A stretch of DNA of 64,000 bases from Alphaproteobacteria bacterium. Lineage in GTDB: Bacteria; Pseudomonadota; Alphaproteobacteria; SMXP01. Every line of letters begins with the position of its first letter. The stretch's first letter is position 1. This document shows, one piece after another, positions 18,301 through 25,837 of this stretch. Under the pieces are notes generated by a model, which saw nothing but the letters and a program-made list of their open reading frames with translations, searched no databases and was not told the origin of the DNA. The translations under genes and the position numbers were made by a program. The stretch is taken from the NCBI GenBank assembly GCA_028285305.1, contig JANQPV010000036.1, positions 124,001 through 188,000 on the forward strand, written 5' to 3'.

Positions 18301-18513
18301 TTGCAGAGCCACTTCGCCGAGAATTTCAATGCGTCCGGACAAGCGCGTGAACGCCCGGGATTCCAGTTCCGTCACCGAAGTGACCCGCCGGAGGGGATTT
18401 CCCCGCTCTTCAAGGTCGGCTGTAGGCGACACTTTTGAATAGCTTGTAGCCGACACTGACAATACAGCAAGCGCGCATACTGACGTTTTGAGTGTTTTTT
18501 TCAGATAGCTCAT
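15319..18513 (-). CDS. Large TPR protein with NfrA-like C-terminal domain
   Basis: A 1064-residue exported protein. A signal peptide is visible at residues 1-26. Residues ~100-730 are tetratricopeptide repeats, clear in VDRAQRLMDRGAFDQAREFL and in LGYAYIAADQPAKARAAFER, broken by acidic linkers rich in Glu and Ala near residues 220-260 and 480-515. A further Pro/Glu/Val-rich linker leads to a ~230-residue C-terminal domain ending in VQYRFSLADNR and KFEY, which resembles the C-terminal domain of phage N4 receptor NfrA and of exopolysaccharide outer-membrane components. It probably works in the envelope as an assembly or export scaffold. It is transcribed away from the micro-ORF and the other TPR gene. 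Confidence 0.72.
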   Translation of the reverse strand: MSYLKKTLKTSVCALAVLSVSATSYSKVSPTADLEERGNPLRRVTSVTELESRAFTRLSGRIEILGEVALQDSKTHTEDSYPRILLVQGSETRSDEPTSLFKQFRSYPLVDRAQRLMDRGAFDQAREFLDRAIEQDPNNPRIWRVSALLELRRDNPKVAEEHATRALELDDTNAIARLYRGMARGQLENPEGAKSDLTAALGSKQLTRAEKTMAEKSLESLGFDPAGEEMMVAEAEGEQAEASEEAPDGETGTEENLVARVDELEKSGDYEGAYNALKDAADLDNALVLKRAQNAFRVGKLQDAAKDLSDLTDEDIEGDLRTEAARLLAQVEGQRDNHKKAMAALDIVEASGSLSDEEKSAYVDHAIEAGDEDQAKRHLTDLFESASGAQKGAYAFQLAELHEKAGEPALAQSTLQNLADDEAAETADRIRAWDAIAGFAAEQNDTETVVLAYTKAFELSGDTSYRQKLATVQEEEAAPESEETQTEMTAEAEVEETPDLPTGPTEEEIASAREAADAAQKEMAERLDAAEALAIDGRTKRAITAFEDLAKDDSPLDASQRERLYRSLAQLYEQQEDYPNASANWKRLYGVDRKVETAIEIARTARLAGEYAEARTFLNLIVEDRLSPNLRAVYFDEVSMSFERDSVAAALDPARKAVFAKDAAFRRARVAELLGKLDRHDEAVLELQQALILEPDNASIQSMLGYAYIAADQPAKARAAFERAVNLDPSNSAAQAELARLSDDAVAPEAEPVEEPVVAEVDPVEEPAPLVTEPDVAPVKPPMKLKVEKAVSEEPTKAEPAQVAERTVEDERTEERPPAKHKKDRFFFDSEFVYREGENPSEATLPEAGPSQSFIFAKGGIFLPTPSNWPGMRIAVTGRIFGAFEEDTIDYDGDTTQAGVGIRFIPFAKHDLVLDVERLIEVGDRSRDAWFVTASYNWEHGGVFRDDDLNWNFTAFEGEVAYIPNEPEVATAYAELLQGRMFAFADSFAIYPHGVFAVQFSDDENNSDTTVELGPGIGFRYWFDDPEGHRPTTMDVRVQYRFSLADNRPDDHDGGLVGTVKFEY

Positions 18514-18932
18514 TATCCCCGTCCGCGTTTAGTCTCGGAGTCGACTGCCTCATATTGGAATTTCGTTCATGGCAATCGTCCCTACGTATGCAAAGAGAGT
18601 GCCTTTCCGGAAAATTGCCCAAAATACAGACAGAACACGATAACGAAGGCTACAAGAAACCCTCTTTAGGCAGACAACTTTATGGGGACTACAGACAAAT
18701 TAACCATTAATATTGAAAGATTTCATGGTCTTAAGAGCGTGGCGAAAAAACCACTTCGGTTTCGGTGCATTCGAATGAGTTAAGAAGCATCCGAAAGGCC
18801 GCACTTTTCGTCTGAACAGTGAGTATTCAGCTTGCAGGGGAATCCAGTTTCTTCGTTGGAGGGCGCTGAAAGAGAATTAGCCATAATCAAGCGCTCAGCG
18901 TCCCGGCAAACGAACCAAAAAATGTTCACCTA
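18514..18932. other. Intergenic region without a gene
   Basis: Between the TPR gene start and the first CRP-type palindrome I see no credible coding frame. The stretch near 18690-18720 is AT-rich (ATTAACCATTAATATTG) and could hold a promoter for the TPR gene. Confidence 0.5.
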
Positions 18933-18950
18933 GAGTGATGCGCATCACTC
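18933..18950. promoter_or_regulatory. CRP-type operator, perfect 18-bp palindrome
   Basis: GAGTGATGCGCATCACTC is a perfect palindrome containing GTGAT-N4-ATCAC. It lies 85 bases before the 28-codon ORF at 19036. Two further sites with the same GTGAT and ATCAC half-sites occur at 21770 and 23031. Confidence 0.7.
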
Positions 18951-19035
18951 AGAGGCCGATCGCTTCCACCTATATCCAATCTATCGGACAAACGAGCGAG
19001 ACTTCAAAGAAAGAAGAATCGCGGGAGAAGAACAA

Positions 19036-19119
19036 ATGAACCCGTCTACACTCTATTCGACCGTTGCAATCGCCCTTTTTTCGTTCGCGCTCATGGGCGC
19101 GGTTGCACCAATGGTTTGA
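19036..19119 (+). CDS. Micro-ORF 1: 27-residue hydrophobic peptide
   Basis: ATG at 19036 preceded by GGGAGAAG at good spacing opens a 27-residue frame with a single hydrophobic core (VAIALFSFALMGAVAPMV). A CRP-type palindrome lies upstream and a strong terminator 47 bases downstream, so the unit is a complete short transcript. It may be a small membrane protein or a chance frame inside a regulatory RNA. I do not recognise it. Confidence 0.45.
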   Translation: MNPSTLYSTVAIALFSFALMGAVAPMV

Positions 19120-19165
19120 CCGCCCATCGCGGCCTTTTTCCATTCCTCTCGTAACCAAACTGAAC

Positions 19166-19200
19166 GCCCGCACTCACAATTGCTGAGTGTGGGCTTTTTT
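19166..19200 (+). terminator. Rho-independent terminator of micro-ORF 1 unit
   Basis: GCCCGCACTCA pairs with TGAGTGTGGGC (one G-T pair) around a 7-base loop and is followed by six T. Confidence 0.85.
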
Positions 19201-19331
19201 GGTTGAGAAGACCAACTTGCAATCGGACGTAGTGGAATAACACTTTGAAATAGAAAGACCGAAACGGGACGAACTTTACCGGTTTGACCTTTTTCAGTAA
19301 GGTCTCAAAAAAAGCCTTGGGTAACGAAAAA

Positions 19332-20798
19332 ATGGTGGTGCGATTGGGCGCGCCCGGCCGCGGAGGGGCGGTGGGCCGTTGCAAAGTGCTTAGAAGCAGC
19401 AAAGATTTGAACCGCGTTGGGCGGACTGCGCGGGCGCACTCTTATCCTTTGTGTTTGGGCAAAAGAGTTTTTGCCGTTGGGTTTGTCATGACTTGTTTTG
19501 CAACAAACGTTTACGCACAAGGCCCGAGCTATGTTCCCCCGCGCGCAGATCCTCAAACCGAATTCCGGGTTTCTTTCGAAGCGTTGCAGCAAAATCCCAC
19601 CGACACGAGCGCCATTTGGCGCTTTGTGGCAGCTGCTACGGAGATCGGAGATTACGAGGCAGCCATCGGCGTCCTGGAGCCATTGTTGCTCGTCGACTCG
19701 AGTCAGCAGGTCATCCGCTCCGAGGTAGGTTTGTTATACTATTTGCTCGGCTCCTATGCCGCAGCCGAACCCCATCTCAGGCAAGCACTTGACTCCGGCA
19801 AGCTCTCGCCCAAGCGCGAAAGCCTGGTGCGCCGAGCCCTATCGACGACCCAAAAGCGGAACCGGCGAAACTCACTGACCGGGTCAGTCACGCTGGGCGC
19901 GCGGCACCAATCCAATCCCACAGCATTTCCGGAATCGGATTCCGCAACCGTCGGAGGAACGGATATCGCATTGGCCGATGAGTTTGTGCGCGACAGTGAC
20001 ACCAATGCGTTCGCGTCTGGCTGGCTTCACCACAAATTCGACCTGGATTGGCAAAACGAAGCCGCCTTCGACACGCGAATCTACGCCTATGCAACCCGTC
20101 AATTCGAAGCCACAGAAACCAATGTGCTGACCGCAACCATCGAACCGGGATTCTCATTCCGTCCCCTACGTAAGACCGCACACTGGCTGGAGCTGAGGCC
20201 GCACCTCGTTGGCAACGCGTTGAGCATTGAGGATCAACTCTACGCGCTCACCTACGGTGTCGGAGCTGACCTGGGCGCCGACTTCGAAAGCGGAATCAAA
20301 GTTAACGTTCGCTACCAGTTCCGCGAGCGCGACTTCAGGTCAAGCGCCGAACGTCCGCTCGCGGATGATCTAGACGGAAACGAACATCACTACAAGCTGA
20401 GCATTGGCGCCCCTCTACCCTCCAATTTTACGATCGTTGCAAAGGGTTACGTTATCGCAACCAACGCCGATGCCGAACGGCGCGACAACATAAACTATCT
20501 CATTTCCGGCGCCCTCTATAAAGACTACAAGGCGCCCCTTGGCATTGGCTCGACGAACTGGCGCGCCTGGATCAGACTGGACCGGGAGTACAGGAATTTC
20601 GACAATGTGGACCCGGTAATCAGCACCACAATCAAACGCGAGGACCGTCGATGGATCGTTTCCGCCGGCAATACGGCGAACATATTCGAACAAATCGACC
20701 TCAACATTGAATACACATACTATGACCAATCATCGGCCTTTCGTCAGTACGAGTATTCCAATCACACGGGCACCCTTAGCCTGTCTTACCTGTTTTAA
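19332..20798 (+). CDS. TPR plus outer-membrane beta-barrel protein (SLAM-like architecture)
   Basis: A protein of up to 488 residues. A hydrophobic stretch VFAVGFVMTCFATNVYAQ near residues 48-65 looks like the core of a signal peptide, so the N-terminus may be annotated too long; ATG 19332 is the first ATG and a TTG at 19284 is also possible. About 100 residues of TPR-like helices (YEAAIGVLEPLLL, YAAAEPHLRQAL) follow, then ~320 residues of alternating strands ending in LSLSYLF, an outer-membrane barrel C-terminus. This arrangement is that of surface lipoprotein assembly modifier-like proteins, a tentative comparison. It is followed 10 bases later by the FecR-domain gene. Confidence 0.7.
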   Translation: MVVRLGAPGRGGAVGRCKVLRSSKDLNRVGRTARAHSYPLCLGKRVFAVGFVMTCFATNVYAQGPSYVPPRADPQTEFRVSFEALQQNPTDTSAIWRFVAAATEIGDYEAAIGVLEPLLLVDSSQQVIRSEVGLLYYLLGSYAAAEPHLRQALDSGKLSPKRESLVRRALSTTQKRNRRNSLTGSVTLGARHQSNPTAFPESDSATVGGTDIALADEFVRDSDTNAFASGWLHHKFDLDWQNEAAFDTRIYAYATRQFEATETNVLTATIEPGFSFRPLRKTAHWLELRPHLVGNALSIEDQLYALTYGVGADLGADFESGIKVNVRYQFRERDFRSSAERPLADDLDGNEHHYKLSIGAPLPSNFTIVAKGYVIATNADAERRDNINYLISGALYKDYKAPLGIGSTNWRAWIRLDREYRNFDNVDPVISTTIKREDRRWIVSAGNTANIFEQIDLNIEYTYYDQSSAFRQYEYSNHTGTLSLSYLF

Positions 20799-20808
20799 GG
20801 GGCATCCA

Positions 20809-21684
20809 ATGGTTCACTCGGTAAAGCACGTTCTCCTTGGTCTCGCAGTCACCGCAGCACTTATCGGTCCGGCATCAACCCAAGAACTTGAAAAGGCCGG
20901 TGTTTCCAGCGTCGTGAACCCGGATGCGTCGTCTTATTTTGATCCGTCCAAAGCAAAGAAAATCTTCGCCGGCGACAACATCTACCGTAATCAAACCATC
21001 GAAACCAACTCCAACGGCCAGGTCCAAGTCTTATTTGTCGATAGAAGCTCATTGACGGTCGGACCCAACTCGAGGGTCGTGATCGATGAGTTCGTGTACG
21101 ATCCAAATCGCAACGCCAGCGGCATGGCGATGAGCGTCACAAAAGGCGTCATGCGATTTGTTGGCGGCAAATCGAGTAAACAACAAAGCGTGGACATCGA
21201 AACACCGCAAGCGACGATTGGCATCAGAGGCGGCATCGTCCTGGTGAGGATCATAAATGGCCAAGTCCAGGCCATCTTCCTCTATGGCGATGAGTTAACC
21301 GTCGAATCGAACACAGGTGAAACCGCGTCCGTGACCCGGCAGGGCTTTATGGTGACCGTTAATCCGGACGGCTCCCTCGACATCAGCCGGGCAAGCGATG
21401 CCAACATAAACGGCATTCTCCAGGATCTGCAGGCTCAAACCGACGCCCAATTGGCAGATGGCACGACGATCAACTTAGGCGCCATCGACGACGAGACCAT
21501 CGATCTGCTGGCCAATGCGGATGCCGCGGGGCTCGGCCCTCTCACGCTCGAAGAACTCGAAACCGAGCTGGGCATCGACTTCGATCGATTCGAAGAAATC
21601 CGCGAGATTGTGGAGGAGAACCGGCCTGATCCTGAGCCGGATCCCAAGGACGACCCCATCATCATTTTGTGCGGCAACTGTTAG
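20809..21684 (+). CDS. FecR-domain exported protein
   Basis: A 291-residue protein with a signal peptide (residues 1-24, ending near ASTQ). The FecR-type domain spans about residues 45-190: VLFVDRSSLTVGPNSRVVIDEFVYD and SVDIETPQATIGIRGGI are its typical strands. The C-terminal third is acidic and ends in a short CGNC. Such secreted FecR proteins, without a sigma factor, often accompany adenylate cyclases and beta-barrel export systems. I chose ATG 20809 with AAGGGG upstream. It is co-transcribed with the preceding barrel protein. Confidence 0.82.
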   Translation: MVHSVKHVLLGLAVTAALIGPASTQELEKAGVSSVVNPDASSYFDPSKAKKIFAGDNIYRNQTIETNSNGQVQVLFVDRSSLTVGPNSRVVIDEFVYDPNRNASGMAMSVTKGVMRFVGGKSSKQQSVDIETPQATIGIRGGIVLVRIINGQVQAIFLYGDELTVESNTGETASVTRQGFMVTVNPDGSLDISRASDANINGILQDLQAQTDAQLADGTTINLGAIDDETIDLLANADAAGLGPLTLEELETELGIDFDRFEEIREIVEENRPDPEPDPKDDPIIILCGNC

Positions 21685-21769
21685 AGGCGCACTTCGGCAA
21701 GCAGCTGTAAGTTTCTCCTGCCACCTGAAAAGCGCCAATTCTCAAAAAAAATCAAAAAAATCTGCCTAG

Positions 21770-21783
21770 GTGATGCCCATCAC
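21770..21783. promoter_or_regulatory. CRP-type operator, second site
   Basis: GTGATGCCCATCAC has the same half-sites as the sites at 18933 and 23031. It lies 72 bases before the micro-ORF at 21856, after an A-rich tract. Confidence 0.65.
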
Positions 21784-21855
21784 ACAGTTTCGCACGCCCT
21801 CCTCCTATCTTCAGTTTCAGAGAGAGGAACAACTCAAACCCAAGAGGGCAAGACA

Positions 21856-21963
21856 ATGAACTTCGAAACCAAAACCCAGCAGATCCCCTTCGCACTGACC
21901 GCCACGATCGCCGCTGCTATTCCCTTTGTTTCGATCGTCCTCACCGGGCTGTTGGGCCTCTAA
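21856..21963 (+). CDS. Micro-ORF 2: 35-residue hydrophobic peptide
   Basis: ATG at 21856 follows GAGGGCAAGACA and encodes 35 residues with a polar start (MNFETKTQQ) and one transmembrane-length core (ALTATIAAAIPFVSIVLTG). It is the first of two micro-ORFs between an upstream CRP-type site and a downstream terminator. The ribosome binding site and topology support real translation; function unknown. Confidence 0.5.
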   Translation: MNFETKTQQIPFALTATIAAAIPFVSIVLTGLLGL

Positions 21964-22027
21964 AAACGAGAAACAAAGAATTCAGAGACACGCTTAAAGC
22001 GAAAAAGCAAACACAAAGGGTAAAAAA

Positions 22028-22123
22028 ATGGACACCGGAACATTCATCTACATCTCAATCGGCTTAGTTGTTTTCTGCCAGATGATCGCCGTTGGCTCGG
22101 CCTTTATGCGCCCTGCCAAATAG
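22028..22123 (+). CDS. Micro-ORF 3: 31-residue single-pass peptide
   Basis: ATG at 22028, after AAAGGG, encodes 31 residues: a hydrophobic helix IYISIGLVVFCQMIAVGSAF and a basic end MRPAK, which predicts an N-out, C-in membrane peptide. It lies 64 bases after micro-ORF 2 and 41 bases before the terminator stem, so both are probably on one transcript. Not recognised. Confidence 0.5.
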   Translation: MDTGTFIYISIGLVVFCQMIAVGSAFMRPAK

Positions 22124-22164
22124 ACCACGAAACTCCTTCCCCAAGCACCACACGTGCACCACTG

Positions 22165-22199
22165 AAAACGCCGAGGCTCACACCCTGCCTCGGCGTTTT
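22165..22199. terminator. Terminator of micro-ORF 2-3 unit, probably bidirectional
   Basis: AAAACGCCGAGGC and GCCTCGGCGTTTT form a perfect 13-pair stem around a 9-base loop, with T-runs in both directions. Confidence 0.85.
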
Positions 22200-22297
22200 C
22201 GCATTGTACGCAACCCTCCGATTGCTCAAAGTCGCTGAGGATCGTAACATCTCTCCAAGAGCCCAGCGGTGTTGGTCATCCGGGCGCTCCAGGCCTG

Positions 22298-23011
22298 ATG
22301 GAGATCCAGATCACTCAGATAGAAACAAAACTCCCGGACAATCTTCCTCCCGACACGATCTTTGCAAAAATGTCGGACGAGGAACGCAGAGGCCTTTTGA
22401 AGCTTGCAACAACCAAAAAGCTGTCACGGGGCGACGTACTCTACGAGCAAGGCGAGATTGGCCTAAGCCTCGCGATTATAACGAATGGCCTCTTCAAGAT
22501 TTGCGTCTACTCCTCCGAGGGAAAAGAGATTGTCTTTGACTATGTCGGCAAGGGCAACGTCATTGGGGAAATCAGTCTCTTTGATGGCAAGCCAAGAACA
22601 GCAAGTGTGATCGCGGTTGAGTCCGGCGAAGTGCTGGTGCTGCAGAAGTCCGAAGTGCTGCCCTATCTTCAGCACCATGGCGACACGGCGCTCAAGATCA
22701 TTGCCTGGCTCTGCGAGAGACTGCGGAAAACGGACGCTCTGATTGAGCAAAACATGTCCCTTGCCATGGAACCCAAGTTGGCGCGGGGACTGTTGAGGCT
22801 GGCAAGCGATCACGGCAAGGAAAATCAAGACGGCACGATTGATGTCAAAATCCGCCAAAGTGATGTCGGAAGCTATGTGTCTCTGGCCCGTGAAAATGTG
22901 AATCGGCAACTACGGGAATGGGCAGACTCGGGGATCGTGGAATTGACACGGGGCCACATCATCATCCGCGACCAAGACGCCCTCGAGGATATTGCGCACG
23001 ACCTGGAATAG
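22298..23011 (+). CDS. CRP/FNR-family transcription regulator, probably cAMP-responsive
   Basis: A 237-residue regulator. Residues ~20-130 are a cyclic-nucleotide-binding domain; the phosphate cassette reads IGEISLFDGKPRTASV (about 89-104) with the Arg-Thr pair that contacts cAMP in CRP. No FNR-type N-terminal cysteines are present, so no iron-sulfur cluster is expected. The winged helix has LARENVNRQL, where Arg198, Glu199 and Arg203 align with the CRP residues that read GTGA. This agrees with the GTGAT-N4-ATCAC sites around it. The start ATG 22298 has only a weak AGG upstream. Directly downstream is an adenylate cyclase gene, the likely source of its ligand. Confidence 0.85.
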   Translation: MEIQITQIETKLPDNLPPDTIFAKMSDEERRGLLKLATTKKLSRGDVLYEQGEIGLSLAIITNGLFKICVYSSEGKEIVFDYVGKGNVIGEISLFDGKPRTASVIAVESGEVLVLQKSEVLPYLQHHGDTALKIIAWLCERLRKTDALIEQNMSLAMEPKLARGLLRLASDHGKENQDGTIDVKIRQSDVGSYVSLARENVNRQLREWADSGIVELTRGHIIIRDQDALEDIAHDLE

Positions 23012-23030
23012 CGGGGCCAACCAGCACGGG

Positions 23031-23044
23031 GTGATATGGATCAC
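23031..23044. promoter_or_regulatory. CRP-type operator, third site
   Basis: GTGATATGGATCAC lies between the CRP-like gene and the adenylate cyclase gene, 151 bases before the latter's start. It suggests feedback control of cAMP synthesis. Confidence 0.6.
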
Positions 23045-23195
23045 AGACCGCCAATCCTTCGAAATGTAGAAGACGGGAACGAATACAGATTCATGTCTAA
23101 ATCACGCTGCGCTGCTTATAGTCTGTGCCATAAAGATCAAAGACTTACGACGAAGCCTTGAGTCAGAAAATCAGAATTCGGAGGGGCCCCAGAAC

Positions 23196-25451
23196 GTGGC
23201 GGGACACACGAAAAAGGCAATCAGTTCGCGACAACGGCGCTGGTACTTGATAGGGATTGGTCTCACCCTGATGGCAATAATCTTTGTCGCGCACAGCGTC
23301 GGTACGAGGACCCAGAACCCGCTCACCAATTTAGTGTTCGACACGTATCAGAGAATTCTGCCCCGTCCCTACAGCCCAGCACCGGTTACAATTGTCGACA
23401 TTGACGAAGAAGCTCTGGCGCAGTTCGGCCAATGGCCTTGGCCGCGCACGCGTTTGGCCGACTTGACCGACCGCCTATCGACTGCGGGCGCAGCGGCCAT
23501 TGCCTATGACATTATTTTTGCAGAGCCCGATCGCACATCTCCGAACCGACTTATCCCCATCATCGAGGGCAATCCGCTCGTCGAGCGAACATACAGCGAG
23601 CTCTCTTTGCTGGCGGACCATGACGAGATCTTGGCCCGGTCTTTTGAGGCGGCCCCCGTCGTAGACGGCTTGGTCGTCTCTCGTGGCCAAACAGAGCGAA
23701 AACCCCCTATCAAAACCGGGCTCGTCTATTCGGGCTCATCACCTGCATCGATCCTCACTCCCTTTGAAGGCGCAATCACATCCCTGCCTGTACTGACAAA
23801 TGCGACTAAGGGCACGGGCAGCATCAGTTTGTTGGGCGACAACGATCGCATTGTCAGGCGCATTCAATTGTTCTCGCGCATCGGCGACCAGCTCGTCCCC
23901 TCACTCAGTTTGGAAGCGCTCAGAATAGCGCAAGGCGCAAAGTCTCTCATAATCCGATCGAGCGACGCCAGCGGCGAGATCAGTGGGGGCGACCCTGTCT
24001 TTACATCTGTCAAAGTCGGCGAGTTTGAGATCCCGACCAACGAATTGGGCGAGGCGTGGGTGTATCACACAAAGCCCCAACCTCAGCGCTTCATATCTGC
24101 TGCACACGTCCTAAATCCCAACACGACCCTGCGGGAGCTGACCGAAAAGTTCTCAGGACACATCGTATTCGTGGGCGCCGGGGCCACTGGTCTAAGGGAC
24201 ATCATCGCCACGCCCATCACACCCTATGAGGTTGGTGTGACCGTCCACGCAGGATTCACGGAGCAGGTGATACTCGGTCAACACCTTGTGCGACCCGATT
24301 GGGCAATCGGTTTTGAACGAACCATCATCATATTGATTGCAGCGACCATAATCGCCTCGACTATCCTGGCCGGAGCGATCGGAACGGGCGCCCTTACAGC
24401 TCTCAGCATCGCGGCCGTCGTGGCATATTCCTGGCATTCATTCTCCACTTCGGGTTTCCTCGTGGACCCCGTATTTCCCGTCTTGTCATCAATTGCTCTG
24501 TTTTCGGTTTTAACCGCTTACAGATTTTTTCAAACCGAGCGAGAAAAAGGAGAAGTCAGACGCGCGTTTAGCCAGTATCTTTCTCCCGCCCTCGTTGAGC
24601 GCATTGCCAATGACCCCAGTGTTCTCAAACTCGGCGGAGAAGAGCGCGAAATTTCAATTCTGTTTGCAGATATCCGCAACTATTCCAGTATTTCGGAGAA
24701 CCTGTCTCCGGAAGAGCTAACTGAACTTCTCAACCGGTTTTTGTCTCCTATGACAGATACACTCCTCCGGCATGGCGCAACGATCGACAAGTATGTGGGA
24801 GATTCCACCATCGCCTTTTGGAACGCGCCGCTCGCCACCCCCGACCACGAAAGAACAGCCATAGAGGCAGCCCGCGCCATGGCGGGTGAACTCAGGGCGC
24901 TCAACGCCCAGCTCAAAGATCAAAACACACCGTTTGGATCGAAGGGTATTCGGATCGGAATTGGCATCGCGTCCGGACCTGCGTGTGTTGGCAATCTTGG
25001 GTCCGACGCCCGCTTCAGCTACTCGGCGATTGGCGACACCGTTAACCTGGCAGCCCGCCTGGAAGGACTGACAAAACAGTACCAGGTTCAGACCATTTTA
25101 GGCGAAAACACGCTCTCCGGCCTAGCGGACGACTGCACATTCGAGTTGGATCGCATTCGCGTTGTCGGCCGTAAAAGACCGGAGAAGATCAGCACACCCG
25201 TATACCCGCCCGCTGGAGCATCCGGAGAGCAGTGGGAGACGATCCATCGCTCGCACCAAGAGATGCTCGAATTTTACCGCACGCAAGATTGGGAAGCGGC
25301 CCTCGCAAAAATCGAAGTATTGAAAGAGGATCCCGCTATAGAAAACGAGCTCGGTGGTTACTACCAAGTCATGTCGGACAGAATAACCGCATACCAATTA
25401 TCTCCCCCTGGCGATAACTGGGATGGAGTGTTTACGGCAACGGAAAAATGA
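23196..25451 (+). CDS. CHASE2-domain adenylate/guanylate cyclase
   Basis: A 751-residue membrane cyclase. An N-terminal transmembrane segment (about residues 13-30) is followed by an extracytoplasmic CHASE2 sensor domain (about 35-355, with VTIVDIDEEALAQFGQWPWPR), then three transmembrane helices and a class III catalytic domain (about 460-650). The metal-binding aspartates are in LFADIRNYSS and DKYVGDSTIAFW. A ~80-residue C-terminal tail follows. The start is GTG 23196 behind GGAGG. It probably senses an envelope signal and makes cAMP for the CRP-like regulator encoded just upstream. Confidence 0.88.
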   Translation: MAGHTKKAISSRQRRWYLIGIGLTLMAIIFVAHSVGTRTQNPLTNLVFDTYQRILPRPYSPAPVTIVDIDEEALAQFGQWPWPRTRLADLTDRLSTAGAAAIAYDIIFAEPDRTSPNRLIPIIEGNPLVERTYSELSLLADHDEILARSFEAAPVVDGLVVSRGQTERKPPIKTGLVYSGSSPASILTPFEGAITSLPVLTNATKGTGSISLLGDNDRIVRRIQLFSRIGDQLVPSLSLEALRIAQGAKSLIIRSSDASGEISGGDPVFTSVKVGEFEIPTNELGEAWVYHTKPQPQRFISAAHVLNPNTTLRELTEKFSGHIVFVGAGATGLRDIIATPITPYEVGVTVHAGFTEQVILGQHLVRPDWAIGFERTIIILIAATIIASTILAGAIGTGALTALSIAAVVAYSWHSFSTSGFLVDPVFPVLSSIALFSVLTAYRFFQTEREKGEVRRAFSQYLSPALVERIANDPSVLKLGGEEREISILFADIRNYSSISENLSPEELTELLNRFLSPMTDTLLRHGATIDKYVGDSTIAFWNAPLATPDHERTAIEAARAMAGELRALNAQLKDQNTPFGSKGIRIGIGIASGPACVGNLGSDARFSYSAIGDTVNLAARLEGLTKQYQVQTILGENTLSGLADDCTFELDRIRVVGRKRPEKISTPVYPPAGASGEQWETIHRSHQEMLEFYRTQDWEAALAKIEVLKEDPAIENELGGYYQVMSDRITAYQLSPPGDNWDGVFTATEK

Positions 25452-25828
25452 TACTAGACTTATTCCCGCTCGCCGCGGACTATCCAATCCTCTCGGCGTT
25501 CCTTTTGCTCCTGGTGGGTCATGCCTTAGGCGACTACGCTCTTCAAACGGAGTTCATGGTCGAAGCCAAATCTCCGCGAGCCGGTTCGATCTGGCCTTGG
25601 GTGCTGGGCTCTCACTGTTTGATCCATGGGTTTCTTGTTGCCATCATTCTCGGCAATCCCATCTTCGGGATACTAGAACTGGCCGCCCATTTCGTAATTG
25701 ATCTGGCCAAAAGCGTGGGGCTCTTCGGCCGCGGTGACGTCTCGTTTCACATTGACCAAATTCTTCACATCGGATGCAAAGCGCTCTGGGTAGCGATGAT
25801 GATCGGTGCGGTCCCCGTTCCTTTCTAG
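25448..25828 (+). CDS. DUF3307-type small membrane protein
   Basis: A 126-residue hydrophobic protein whose start ATGA overlaps the cyclase stop. The pattern LVGHALGDYALQTEFMVEAK, a His-containing middle (LGSHCLIHG) and AAHFVIDLAKS followed by DQILHIG fits the DUF3307 family. Three to four membrane helices are likely. Tight coupling to the cyclase gene suggests a shared role, but the function of the family is unknown. Confidence 0.7.
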   Translation: MILDLFPLAADYPILSAFLLLLVGHALGDYALQTEFMVEAKSPRAGSIWPWVLGSHCLIHGFLVAIILGNPIFGILELAAHFVIDLAKSVGLFGRGDVSFHIDQILHIGCKALWVAMMIGAVPVPF

Positions 25829-25837
25829 TCTCTTCCC

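Noticed and set aside
22298-23011. FNR-type oxygen sensor
   Set aside because: No N-terminal cysteine cluster, and the recognition helix has the CRP-type Arg-Glu-Arg set.
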